DNA of 64,000 bases, taken from positions 186,001 through 250,000 of the forward strand of contig JBMONO010000009.1 in the NCBI GenBank assembly GCA_049323655.1, given 5' to 3'. This stretch comes from DB1 sp049323655. GTDB lineage: Bacteria > Desulfobacterota > Desulfobulbia > Desulfobulbales > SURF-16. This document shows, piece after piece, positions 25,564 to 34,618 of this stretch. Made by a program: the position numbers and the translations under genes. Below the pieces are notes generated by a model. The model was not told the DNA's origin, ran no database searches, and saw only the letters and a list, made by a program, of their open reading frames with translations. Every line of letters begins with the position of its first letter. The stretch's first letter is position 1.

Positions 25564-27869
25564 ATGGATATCACCCAGGAAAACAGATTTCTGCAGATCA
25601 AGACGGCGCTGGGCGAGAAGGTCCTGCTGATCACCGCCATGCACGGCACCGAGGCGATTTCCGCCCCCTTCCAGTTCGAGCTCGACCTTGTCTCGGCGAT
25701 CGATCACAGCATCAACTTCGACGATGTCATTGCCAAGAACGTCACCGTCTCCCTCCGCCTCCACGACGGCGAGGAGCGCTTCTTCAACGGCTATTTCTCC
25801 TCCTTTGCCCAGAGCCGCACCAGTACCGAGGAGGAAGAGGGCAAGCTGCTCTTTTCCCACTACCGCGCCACTATGGTGCCCTGGCTCTGGTTTCTGACCA
25901 CGACGAGCAACATCCGCATCTTCCAGAACAAAACCGTGCCCGATATCGTCGAGAAGGTCTTTGGCGACCATGGCTTAAACGACTATGAACTGGATCTGAC
26001 CGCCACCTATACCCCGCGGGTCTACTGCGTCCAGTACCGGGAAACGGATTTCAACTTCGTCTCCCGCCTGCTGGAAGCGGAAGGCATCTTCTACTTCTTC
26101 AAGCATGAAAACGGCAAGCACACCATGGTGCTGTCCGACCATGTCAACGGCCACCCGGATCTCGCCCCGCACAAGGAGGTCAGCTTCCAGCTCGACACCG
26201 GGGTGGAGCGGGAGGAGGACGTCATCACCGCCCTTGATGTCGCGATGAGCATTAAACCGTCGAAATACATCCTCAATGACTACAATTTCGAGACGCCCAC
26301 CGCCAACCTGCTGGCAGAGACGGAAAGCAAACTGAAGCTCTCCCCCATCGAGGGCGGCTTCTACGACTATCCCGGCAAATATGGCGACCACAACATGGGC
26401 ACCGAGCGCTCCCGCTGCCGGATGCAGGAGCTGGAAACAGCGATGACCACCCTGTCCGGAACGAGCGGGGTACGGTCGCTGGCCAGCGGCTGCAAGTTCA
26501 CCCTGGAGGATTTCCCCCGCACGGATCTCAACGACAAGATCTACGTGCTGACAAGCGTCACCCATCACATCACCCAGACCAGCTACCGCTCGCAGAGCAG
26601 AAAAAAGGAAGAAAAAGACACCTACGGCAACACCTTCACCTGTATTCCCCACGCCAACCCCTTCCGCCCACCCCGCCTCACCCCGAAACCGGTGGTCCAG
26701 GGGGCGCAGACCGCCACCGTGGTCGGCACGGCGGGTGAAGAAATCGAGGTCGACAAGTACGGCCGGGTCAAGGTGCAGTTCCACTGGGACCGGGAGAGCA
26801 AGGCGGACGAGAACTCCTCCTGCTGGATCCGGGTCAGTCAGGCGGTGGCCGGCGTCAACTGGGGGGCGATGTTCATTCCCCGCATCGGCCATGAGGTCAT
26901 CGTCTCTTTTCTCGAAGGCGACCCGGACCAGCCGATCATCACCGGCCGGGTCTATCACGCCAACAATATGCCCCCCTATGAGCTGCCGGGCGAAAAGACG
27001 AAAAGCACGATCAAGACCAACAGCTCCAAGGGCGGCGACGGCTTCAACGAGATCCGTTTCGAGGACAAGAAGGGGGAGGAACAGCTCTTTATCCACGCNN
27101 NNNNNNNNNNNNNNNNNNNNNNNNNNNNNNNNNNNNNNNNNNNNNNNNNNNNNNNNNNNNNNNNNNNNNNNNNNNNNNNNNNNNNNNNNNNNNNNNNNCC
27201 CCCTATGAGCTGCCGGGCGAAAAGACGAAAAGCACGATCAAGACCAACAGCTCCAAGGGCGGCGACGGCTTCAACGAGATCCGTTTCGAGGACAAGAAGG
27301 GGGAGGAACAGCTCTTTATCCACGCGGAAAAAAACATGGACATCCGGGTCAAGAATGACCGCTTCGAGACCATCGGCAACAACCGTCACCTCCATGTCGG
27401 CAACGACAAACGGGAAAAGGTGGACAACAACCGCAGCGAGAAAATCGGCAACGACCACCTGGAGGAAATCGGCAAGGATCGCCACCTCAAGGTGGCCGGC
27501 AAGGAGGCGATCGAGATCGGCGGCAGTCACTCGCTGACCGTCAAGGGCGACGTCATCGAGGTGTTCAAGGCCAAGCATTCTGAGGAAACCACCGGCGATT
27601 ACTACCTCAAGGCGGACAACATCGTCATCCAGGGAATGACCAACGTCACCGTCAAGGTCGGTCAGTCCTTTATCGCCATCGAGGCCAGCGGCATCAAGAT
27701 CGGCACCACCGGCCAGATCGTTCTGGAATCGACCAACACCCTTTCCGTCAAGGGCACCGCCGGGGTGACCATCGAATCACCGGCCACCGCCACCCTGAAA
27801 TCGTCGAGCACCACGGTCAAGGGCGATGCCATGACCACCATCAGCGGCGGCATCGTCAAGATCAACTGA
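25564..27869 (+). CDS. vgrG: T6SS spike protein VgrG (TssI), interrupted by assembly gap
   Basis: The first part (25564-27098) has the gp27-like region (QENRFLQIKTALGEKVLL, VQYRETDFNFVSRLLEAEG, FYFFKHENG) and the gp5 OB-fold (VDKYGRVKVQFHWDRE, SCWIRVSQAVAGVNWGAMF, PRIGHEVIVSFLEGDPDQPI). The part after the gap (27199-27869) has the repetitive beta-helix spike (GNNRHLHVGNDKREKV, IGNDHLEEIGKDRHLKV) and ends ...GGIVKIN. The last 127 bp before the gap are repeated exactly after it. Removing the 100 N and one copy (227 bp) joins both parts in frame, giving one 692-residue VgrG of ordinary length with no C-terminal effector domain. VgrG forms the puncturing tip on the Hcp tube. Confidence 0.93.
27099..27198. 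other. Assembly gap (100 N) flanked by identical 127-bp contig ends
   Basis: Exactly 100 N. The 127 bp at 26972-27098 equal the 127 bp at 27199-27325. This is the pattern left when a scaffolder places two contigs end to end with a default gap although they overlap by one k-mer of 127. Confidence 0.95.
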
Positions 27870-27882
27870 TAAGGAGACGGAC

Positions 27883-28272
27883 ATGAACCCGAAAAGCGGC
27901 ACGGCCGGCACGGCCGTCAGTCCCACCGCCCCGGACCTGGCCGAGGACGCCGATGTGGCTGATCCGGGCAAGGTGGCGAAAACCAAAGCCAAGGAGCTGG
28001 AGACCAAAAGCGGTAAGTACGGCAGCGAGAAGGTGAAGCCGCACACCCCGACCGAAGAGGAAAAAGAGGAAAAGAGCTGGATCGAGATCGAACTGGTGGA
28101 CGAGGAGGACAACCCGGTCCCCGGCGAGAAATACAAGATCACCCTGCCGGACGGCCGGGTGGCCCAAGGCACCCTGGATGAAAACGGTTTTGCCCGGATC
28201 GAGGGCATCGAACCCGGCACCTGCAAGATCACCTTTCCGGCCCTGGACAAGGAAGCCTGGCAGAAAGCCTAA
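27883..28272 (+). CDS. Small VgrG-linked protein with carboxypeptidase-regulatory-like fold
   Basis: A 129-residue protein encoded 13 bp after vgrG with a good site (AAGGAGA). The first 60 residues are charged and disordered. The C-terminal 65 residues form a compact beta domain (WIEIELVDEEDNPVPGEKY, KITLPDGRVAQGTLDENGFA, EGIEPGTCKITFPALDKEAW), a module I recall at the ends of VgrG- and spike-associated proteins. It resembles transthyretin-like extension domains. Plausible roles are an adaptor that attaches cargo to VgrG or an extension of the spike; it has no recognisable toxin motif, signal peptide or PAAR motif. It closes the T6SS locus and converges on cheB. Confidence 0.6.
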   Translation: MNPKSGTAGTAVSPTAPDLAEDADVADPGKVAKTKAKELETKSGKYGSEKVKPHTPTEEEKEEKSWIEIELVDEEDNPVPGEKYKITLPDGRVAQGTLDENGFARIEGIEPGTCKITFPALDKEAWQKA

Positions 28273-28295
28273 GCTCTCAGGCCCGGTTAGCCGCC

Positions 28296-29369
28296 TCACT
28301 CACTGCAGAGCAGCAGTACCTCGCCGGCGATATGCGGAAGGGGCATGATCTTGTGCACTCCGCCGTGCTTGACCGCCTCGTTCGGCATCCCGTAGACGAC
28401 GCAGGTCGCCTCGTCCTGGGCGATGGTGACGGCGCCGGCGTCGAACATCTCCTTCATGCCGCGCGCCCCGTCGTCACCCATGCCGGTCATGATGACACCG
28501 ACCGCATTCTTGCCGGCATAGCGGGCCGCCGATCGAAAGAGGACATCCACCGAGGGCCGATGGCGCGACACCAGCGGGCCGTCCTTGATCTCCACGTAAT
28601 AGCGGGCGCCGCTGCGCTTGAGCAGGGTATGGTGATTGCCCGGGGCGATGAGCGCCCGGCCGCGGACCACCGTGTCGTTGTCCTCCGCCTCCTTCACCGT
28701 CACCCGACAGATGGAATCGAGCCGCCGGGCAAAGGCGGCGGTGAAATTCTCCGGCATGTGCTGGACAATGACGATCCCCGGCGTGTCCTCGGGCAAGGCC
28801 TCCAGAAAGACCTTCAGCGCCTCGGTGCCGCCGGTGGAGGCGCCCACCACCACCACCTTCTCCGTGGTCTGGATCATCGCCCGGGAACGGGGCTTTTCCA
28901 TGATGACGTCGGCGGTGTATTTCGGCGATACCTCTTTGAGGGAACGGCGCTCCGGCCGGCGGGTCAGTCTGGCGGCGGCCGCTCCCTTAATGGCGTCGCA
29001 GATCGTCACCCGCGACTCCTCGATGAACTGCTTGGTGCCCATCTTCGGTTTGGTGATGATATCCACCGCCCCGTATTCCATCGCCTTCAGGGCCGTCTCA
29101 CTGCCGCTCTGAGCCAGGCTCGAACACATGACCACCGGCAGGGGATGCTGGCTCATGATCTTCTGCAGAAAGGTAAGCCCGTCCATCCGCGGCATTTCGA
29201 TATCCAGGGTGATGACGTCCGGCACCACCGTTTTCAGCCGGTCCGCCGCCACGAACGGATCGGAGGCGGTGGCCACCACCTCGATGGCCGGATCGGAGTT
29301 GAGGATGTCGCACAGGGTCTGACGTACCAGGGCGGAATCGTCAACAACAAGCACCTTAATCTTCTTCAT
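28296..29369 (-). CDS. cheB: Chemotaxis methylesterase/glutamine deamidase CheB
   Basis: A 357-residue CheB. The receiver domain (1-125) has VVDDSALVRQ, phospho-acceptor Asp56 in TLDIEMPRMDG and Lys108. The CheB catalytic domain (about 170-355) keeps the triad: Ser178 in GASTGG, His204 in QHMP and Asp300 in GMGDDGA. It removes methyl groups from chemoreceptors when phosphorylated by CheA. It is the last gene of the cluster and its start overlaps the cheD stop by 4 bp. It ends 24 bp from the convergent T6SS locus. Confidence 0.97.
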   Translation of the reverse strand: MKKIKVLVVDDSALVRQTLCDILNSDPAIEVVATASDPFVAADRLKTVVPDVITLDIEMPRMDGLTFLQKIMSQHPLPVVMCSSLAQSGSETALKAMEYGAVDIITKPKMGTKQFIEESRVTICDAIKGAAAARLTRRPERRSLKEVSPKYTADVIMEKPRSRAMIQTTEKVVVVGASTGGTEALKVFLEALPEDTPGIVIVQHMPENFTAAFARRLDSICRVTVKEAEDNDTVVRGRALIAPGNHHTLLKRSGARYYVEIKDGPLVSRHRPSVDVLFRSAARYAGKNAVGVIMTGMGDDGARGMKEMFDAGAVTIAQDEATCVVYGMPNEAVKHGGVHKIMPLPHIAGEVLLLCSE

Positions 29370-29875
29370 GGGCTGACTCCGGATGCCAGGGAAGACTTCG
29401 GTCCCATCCTGCGGACATAGACGGAACCGTCGATGGTTGAGAAAAAGAGTTTGCGACCGAAGAGACCGCCGGTGTCGGCGTTGTCGATGGTCAGGCCGAG
29501 CAGGCCGATAATCTCCTGCGCCCGGGCCACGTTCTGCTCGCCGATGGTGCCCCGGCCCCCGGCATAGTTCAGCGCCAGCACCTGGGCGCCACCGAAGAGC
29601 TTGATGATCAGGTCGTCCTGTGCCCCGTATTCGATGATCTTTCGGTAGATGTAGCGGATCGCCTTATCGACATAGCGCAGATCATGATGCTGGCCGGCGA
29701 CAATGGTCGGCAGCATGGCATGACAGATGGCGCCGATCCCTGAAACCGGCGAAAACATGGTAACCGCAACACAGGAACCGAGCACGGTGCTGACCAGCAC
29801 CGGCCGACGAGAGACCACCACCTCCCCCGGCTTCAGGAAGACGTGGCGCTTGTGCGCGGCGATCAGACCCTTCAT
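29366..29875 (-). CDS. cheD: Chemoreceptor glutamine deamidase CheD
   Basis: A 169-residue CheD with the active-site Cys35 in VLGSCVAV and His52 in AICHAMLP, plus the KLFGGAQVL and FGRKLFFST blocks. CheD deamidates receptor glutamines and can be titrated by CheC or CheY-P; no cheC is present in the window. It overlaps both cheR and cheB by 4 bp, so the three adaptation enzymes are translated together. Confidence 0.95.
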   Translation of the reverse strand: MKGLIAAHKRHVFLKPGEVVVSRRPVLVSTVLGSCVAVTMFSPVSGIGAICHAMLPTIVAGQHHDLRYVDKAIRYIYRKIIEYGAQDDLIIKLFGGAQVLALNYAGGRGTIGEQNVARAQEIIGLLGLTIDNADTGGLFGRKLFFSTIDGSVYVRRMGPKSSLASGVSP

Positions 29876-30756
29876 GCCTTGCGATACACCGTGGACGATA
29901 CGGCGCGAAAATCGACATCCAGTCCATTCAACGTCTCCGAGTGACCGAGAAAAAGATAGCCGTAAGGCTGCAGATTGTGGTGGAACTTGCGCATCAGGGT
30001 CTGCTGGGTGGGTTTGTCAAAATAAATGACGACATTGCGACAGAAGATGATATCCATTGGCTCGGCCAGGCCGAAATCCTCATCCATGAAATTGATTCTT
30101 CGAAAAAGCACCCGGGCGCGCAGATCTGGGCAGATGCGCACCACCGGGTTGTTGCGGTCCTTGCTGCGCAAAAGATACTTTTTTTTGAGATCAGGCGCAA
30201 TAGGCTCGACGCACTCTTCCGTATAAACCGCCTTTTTGGCCCGGTCAAGGATGCGGGTGCTGATATCCGAAGCAAGGATGGAAAAGCGGAAATCCGGATG
30301 CCGGGCCGCAAACTCGGAAAGCACCATGGCAAGGGTATAGGGTTCTTCACCGCTGGAGCAGCCGGCGCTCCAGATCCGCACCGGGTCACGGTAGCAGCCG
30401 CGCCGATGCTGGATGATCGCGGGCAAGGCCATGCGGGTCAGATAGTCGAAATGGCCCGGTTCCCGGAAAAAATCGGTCTTGTTGGTGGTAACGACATCGA
30501 TGAAGTGAACCAGCTCCTTGCTCTGTCCTTCGCCGCTGAAGAGAAAATCGCTGTAGGCCTCGAAGGTGGGAATCTTCAGGGCCTTGAGCCGCTTCTGCAG
30601 ACGGGCCTCCAGCATGGTCTTCTTGGCCGGCGGCATTCTGATGCCGACATGCTCGAAGATGAAGGAGCTGAAACGCTGGAACTCTTTATCCTTCATGATG
30701 GCAGGTGGTTGTTGCAACATATTGTCCGGTGACGGATTGACTTTTTGCGAGACCAT
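29872..30756 (-). CDS. cheR: Chemoreceptor methyltransferase CheR
   Basis: The N-terminal CheR helix bundle (FIFEHVGIRMPPAKKTMLEA, RLQKRLKAL) is followed by VTTNKTDFFREPGHF, the SAM-binding WSAGCSSGEEPYTLAMVL, IIFCRNVVIYFD and YLFLGHSETL. It methylates receptor glutamates and fits the chemoreceptors upstream that carry tail peptides for CheR docking. The start is uncertain: the ATG at 30756 overlaps the preceding MCP stop (TGATG). The ATG at 30720 or 30696 may be the real one, because the first residues (...VSQKVNPSPDN) look unlike CheR and part of this DNA resembles the end of an intergenic repeat. There is no classic ribosome site at any of them. Confidence 0.94.
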   Translation of the reverse strand: MVSQKVNPSPDNMLQQPPAIMKDKEFQRFSSFIFEHVGIRMPPAKKTMLEARLQKRLKALKIPTFEAYSDFLFSGEGQSKELVHFIDVVTTNKTDFFREPGHFDYLTRMALPAIIQHRRGCYRDPVRIWSAGCSSGEEPYTLAMVLSEFAARHPDFRFSILASDISTRILDRAKKAVYTEECVEPIAPDLKKKYLLRSKDRNNPVVRICPDLRARVLFRRINFMDEDFGLAEPMDIIFCRNVVIYFDKPTQQTLMRKFHHNLQPYGYLFLGHSETLNGLDVDFRAVSSTVYRKA

Positions 30757-32669
30757 CAATATTTTTCAAAATCATCGTCAAGCAGATCGGGGCTTGCCAT
30801 GTCGCCCAGCTCCAGGTGGATGGCGTCACTCTTCTTTCCCGATGCCGCAGCGCGGGCCGGCTGGTGGCCGATAACGAGGGACCGCCTGGCGACACTGCAG
30901 GGCGGCGCGGCAAGCTGACCCCGCCGCCCACCGGCTGCCAGGGTAAAAAAGGCGATGGTGGATTTGAGCTGTTCCGCCTGGCTGGAGAGTTCCTCGGTGG
31001 TTGATGCCATCTCCTCGGCGGCCCCGGCGTTCTGCTGGATGACCTGGTCGAGCTGCTGGATCGCCTTGTTGATCTGCTCGGCGCCCGAGTCCTGCTCCCT
31101 GCTCGCCGCGCTGATCTCCTGGACCAGCTCGGCGGTGCGCTGGATGTCCGGCAGCATCTTGCCGAGCATCTCACCCGCCTGTTCGGCAATGGCGACGCTG
31201 GAGGTGGAGAGTTTGCTGATCTCGCCGGCCGCCGCCTGGCTCCGTTCGGCCAGTTTTCGGACCTCGGAGGCGACCACCGCAAAGCCCTTGCCGTGTTCAC
31301 CGGCCCGGGCCGCCTCGATGGCGGCGTTCAAAGCCAGCAGATTGGTCTGGCGGGCGATCTCCTCGATGATCGAGATCTTGCTGGCGATCTGCTTCATCGC
31401 CCCCACCGTCTCACTGACCGCCTTGCCCCCCTCGCGGGCGTCGGTGGCGCTTTTCACCGCGATCTTCTCGGTCTGCATGGCGTTGTCGGTGTTCTGGCGG
31501 ATATTGGCCGCCATCTCCTCCATGCTCGACGAAATCTCCTCAGCGCTCGCCGCCTGTTCGGTCGCCCCCTGGGACATATGCTGGGCGGTGGCCGACAGCT
31601 GCTGCGAGCCGGCCGCCACGTTGTCCGCCGCGCCCTGCACCTCCATCACCACCTCCCGTAATTTCTCGACCATGGAGGAGAGTGCCTCCATCAGTTCGTC
31701 GTTGTCGCTGCGTTTTTTCAGCTCCACCAGCAGATTGCCCCTGGCCACCTGCCGGGCATTGGCCGCCACCTCCTTGAGATTCCCGACCATGGTGGCGAGC
31801 GACTCCATCAATTCATCCTTATCGCTGCGTTTGACGATCTCCACCAGCAGATCGCCCTGGGCGATCCGGCGGGCATTGGCAGTGATGCCGACCGTGGCGG
31901 CCACCAGTTTTTTCATCGCCGCCATGACGCTGGTCGTGTCCCCTGCCCTGATGACAATCTCGCGGGAGAGATCGCCGACGGCAACCTGATTGGCGACTTC
32001 ACCCAACTCCCGCGGGTCCGCACCCAATTGGGTCAGAATGACACGAATGATGAGAAAGGCGATAGCCGCGCCGAGCAGGGCGGCGACCACGCTGCAGACC
32101 AGCAGCACCTGCGACACCCGGCTCACCGAGGAAAGGATGTTGTGGGCGTTCTCTTTCGCCTCATCGGCATGCTCGACCTGCAGCTTTTTCACCGCTTCGT
32201 TGAGCGCTTTGCGCGCCCCGTCGAAATCCTCCATCAGGACATTGCCGGCCTCGATCCCCTCTGCGATATAGACATTAGCCATCTTCACCCCGCTTGCATA
32301 AAAGCGGCTAAACGCCGCCTCGATCTCCTCGACCTCAGCCAGGGCGCGGCTGTCGTTTTCAATCCGGAACATCTCGGCAAAACGGGCCAGGTTGCGCCGG
32401 AATTCCTCCGCGACCTTCTCCGCTTCGGCCAGCCCCGCTGTATCATGGGTGGCCGAGACATCGGTCAGCGCCTCGCCGATCTCGACCACCGCCAGATCGA
32501 GCTCATAGGCGAGCATGAGAAAAGGCAGGGTTTCCCCTTCCATCTGCCGGGTGCTGGCCTTTGTTCCGGCGAGCAGCACCACCGTCACGACCACCGCCAC
32601 GACAAAAACGGCGATTACTGCGGTAAAGCCAAGCCCCAGCCGCATTCCGATCTTCATGTTTTTCAACAT
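30756..32669 (-). CDS. Methyl-accepting chemotaxis protein, 4-helix sensor and tandem HAMP-like units
   Basis: A 637-residue chemoreceptor: membrane helix about 11-35, a helical periplasmic domain (36-187) of the four-helix-bundle kind, a second helix about 188-210, then three successive HAMP-like units recognised by GDLSREI, GDLLVEI and GNLLVEL with DELME/DTTSVM turns. The signalling hairpin follows, with tip IIEEIARQTNLLALNAAIEA and AGEHGKGFAVVASEVRKLAE. A ~60-residue flexible tail ends in DFEKY, an aromatic-x-x-aromatic pentapeptide of the kind that tethers CheR/CheB. Strong ribosome site AAGGAGG. The signalling block is nearly identical at DNA level to that of the next gene upstream (32700-34505). 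Confidence 0.93.
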   Translation of the reverse strand: MLKNMKIGMRLGLGFTAVIAVFVVAVVVTVVLLAGTKASTRQMEGETLPFLMLAYELDLAVVEIGEALTDVSATHDTAGLAEAEKVAEEFRRNLARFAEMFRIENDSRALAEVEEIEAAFSRFYASGVKMANVYIAEGIEAGNVLMEDFDGARKALNEAVKKLQVEHADEAKENAHNILSSVSRVSQVLLVCSVVAALLGAAIAFLIIRVILTQLGADPRELGEVANQVAVGDLSREIVIRAGDTTSVMAAMKKLVAATVGITANARRIAQGDLLVEIVKRSDKDELMESLATMVGNLKEVAANARQVARGNLLVELKKRSDNDELMEALSSMVEKLREVVMEVQGAADNVAAGSQQLSATAQHMSQGATEQAASAEEISSSMEEMAANIRQNTDNAMQTEKIAVKSATDAREGGKAVSETVGAMKQIASKISIIEEIARQTNLLALNAAIEAARAGEHGKGFAVVASEVRKLAERSQAAAGEISKLSTSSVAIAEQAGEMLGKMLPDIQRTAELVQEISAASREQDSGAEQINKAIQQLDQVIQQNAGAAEEMASTTEELSSQAEQLKSTIAFFTLAAGGRRGQLAAPPCSVARRSLVIGHQPARAAASGKKSDAIHLELGDMASPDLLDDDFEKY

Positions 32670-32699
32670 AGTGCGTTCCTCCTTAATTCGTAACGCCGG

Positions 32700-34505
32700 C
32701 TAATATTTTTCAAACTCGTCGTCGAGATGGTCACTACTTCCCGGCGTTGCCATGTCGAGGTGGATCGCCTTCCCTTTTTTCTCCGGCTCAAACGACGGGG
32801 TGGCATGGTGGCCAATGGCCAGGGGGCGGGAAACGCCGCGACGCGCCACTCCACCACCCTGCCCCCGGCGGCCGCCGGTCGTCGCCAGGGAGAAGAAGGC
32901 GATGGTGCCTTTCAACTGTTCCGCCTGGCTGGAGAGCTCCTCGGTGGTCGAGGCCATCTCCTCGGCGGCCCCGGCGTTCTGCTGGATGACCTGGTCGAGC
33001 TGCTGGATCGCCTTGTTGATCTGCTCGGCGCCCGAGTCCTGCTCCCTGCTCGCCGCGCTGATCTCCTGGACCAGCTCGGCGGTGCGCTGGATGTCCGGCA
33101 GCATCTTGCCGAGCATCTCACCCGCCTGTTCGGCAATGGCGACGCTGGAGGTGGAGAGTTTGCTGATCTCGCCGGCCGCCGCCTGGCTCCGTTCGGCCAG
33201 TTTGCGCACCTCGGAGGCGACCACCGCAAAGCCCTTGCCGTGCTCACCGGCCCGGGCCGCCTCGATGGCGGCGTTCAAAGCCAGCAGATTGGTCTGGCGG
33301 GCGATCTCCTCGATGATCGAGATCTTGCTGGCGATCTGCTTCATCGCCGCCACCGTCTCGCTGACCGCCTTGCCGCCTTCGCGGGCGTCGCTGGCGCTTT
33401 TCACCGCGATCTTCTCGGTCTGCATGGCGTTGTCGGTGTTCTGGCGGATATTGGCCGCCATCTCCTCCATGCTCGACGAGATCTCCTCGGCGCTCGCCGC
33501 CTGTTCGGTCGCCCCTTGGGACATATGCTGGGCGGTGGCAGACAGCTGCTGCGAACCGGCCGCCACGTTGTCCGCCGCGCCCTGCACCTCCATCACCACC
33601 TCCCGTAATTTCTCGACCATGGAGGAGAGGGCCTCCATCAGTTCGTCGTTGTCGCTGCGTTTTTTCAGCTCCACCAGCAGATTGCCCCTGGCCACCTGCC
33701 GGGCATTGGCGGTGATGGTGCGGGTGGCGTCAACCAGCCTTTTCATGGCCGCCATGACGCTGGCGCTGTCCCCGGACTTCACCCTGATATCGCGGGAGAG
33801 ATCTCCGGCGGCCACCAGATTGGCCACCTCCCCCAGTTCCTTCGGGTCCGCGCCCAGTTGAAGAAGAATGGTGCGAACAATAAGAAAAGCCAAGGCCATT
33901 GCCAAAACAACGCCAAGCGTCACCAGCACCATCGAAACCCGCATCGTCAACCGACTGGTCTCGTCGAAGATCTTGTCGCCTTCCTGGGATTCGGCGGCAA
34001 GGGAATCACGGATAGCCATGAGATGTTCAAAAAGATTTCTGCGCACCTCGTCAATCTCGCCGTCAATGCGCCGCACCTCGTTGTCATCGACCTCGCCTTT
34101 CAGGAAAAGAGGCAGGAGGGAGTTCGCGAAAAGATCGAGGTAGACCGTGTATTGTTCCTCAAAGGCGCGGGCCATCTTCCGTTCCGCATCGGTATCGACC
34201 AGCTCATGCACCTTTTTGATGTCCCCCGTGGCTTCGTGCCTGACCCTCTCCAATTCTTTTTGCACAGAGGAGAGATCACGGTTAATGATGGTGTCGGCAA
34301 TCAGGACATAGACATCCGCAACCCTGGCATAGACATTCTGAATCTCATTCAAATCAGCGGCGCGACTTGCGCCCTCGTCCTGGATTCGGCCCAGCTCATT
34401 CTGTTTCACCAACTGAAAGGTTGCGACCCCGCTGAGCAGAATGACGACAAGGGAAAATCCGAAATAGAGTTTTTTGCCGATCCCAAGATCATAAAACCAA
34501 TTCAT
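32700..34505 (-). CDS. Methyl-accepting chemotaxis protein, 4-helix sensor
   Basis: A 601-residue chemoreceptor starting MNWFYDLGIGKKLYFGF at 34505 with a strong site (GGAGGG); the open frame to 34556 is not needed. It has a membrane helix about 12-34, a charged helical periplasmic domain about 35-190 with no similarity to that of its neighbour, a second helix near 195-215, two HAMP-like units (GDLSRDI and GNLLVEL) and the MCP signalling hairpin. The tail ends with AIHLDM and EFEKY. The sensor differs from the adjacent MCPs while the signalling half matches the 30756 gene almost base for base, as expected if receptors here diversify by swapping sensor halves. Confidence 0.92.
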   Translation of the reverse strand: MNWFYDLGIGKKLYFGFSLVVILLSGVATFQLVKQNELGRIQDEGASRAADLNEIQNVYARVADVYVLIADTIINRDLSSVQKELERVRHEATGDIKKVHELVDTDAERKMARAFEEQYTVYLDLFANSLLPLFLKGEVDDNEVRRIDGEIDEVRRNLFEHLMAIRDSLAAESQEGDKIFDETSRLTMRVSMVLVTLGVVLAMALAFLIVRTILLQLGADPKELGEVANLVAAGDLSRDIRVKSGDSASVMAAMKRLVDATRTITANARQVARGNLLVELKKRSDNDELMEALSSMVEKLREVVMEVQGAADNVAAGSQQLSATAQHMSQGATEQAASAEEISSSMEEMAANIRQNTDNAMQTEKIAVKSASDAREGGKAVSETVAAMKQIASKISIIEEIARQTNLLALNAAIEAARAGEHGKGFAVVASEVRKLAERSQAAAGEISKLSTSSVAIAEQAGEMLGKMLPDIQRTAELVQEISAASREQDSGAEQINKAIQQLDQVIQQNAGAAEEMASTTEELSSQAEQLKGTIAFFSLATTGGRRGQGGGVARRGVSRPLAIGHHATPSFEPEKKGKAIHLDMATPGSSDHLDDEFEKY

Positions 34506-34618
34506 TTTTTCCCTCCGTTTGTGATTAATTAAAAGGCCGTGGGTCGGCACCCCCATACCGACGCCGTTGCCCAGAATTCCCGCGTACGCGCCGCTGGGGT
34601 CATTGCGCGCCGCGCCGT

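Noticed and set aside
25564..27537. Open frame continuing through the N gap into a Ser/Arg-rich tail.
   Set aside because: The tail is a false frame caused by the 100-N gap; the true continuation is the frame ending at 27869.
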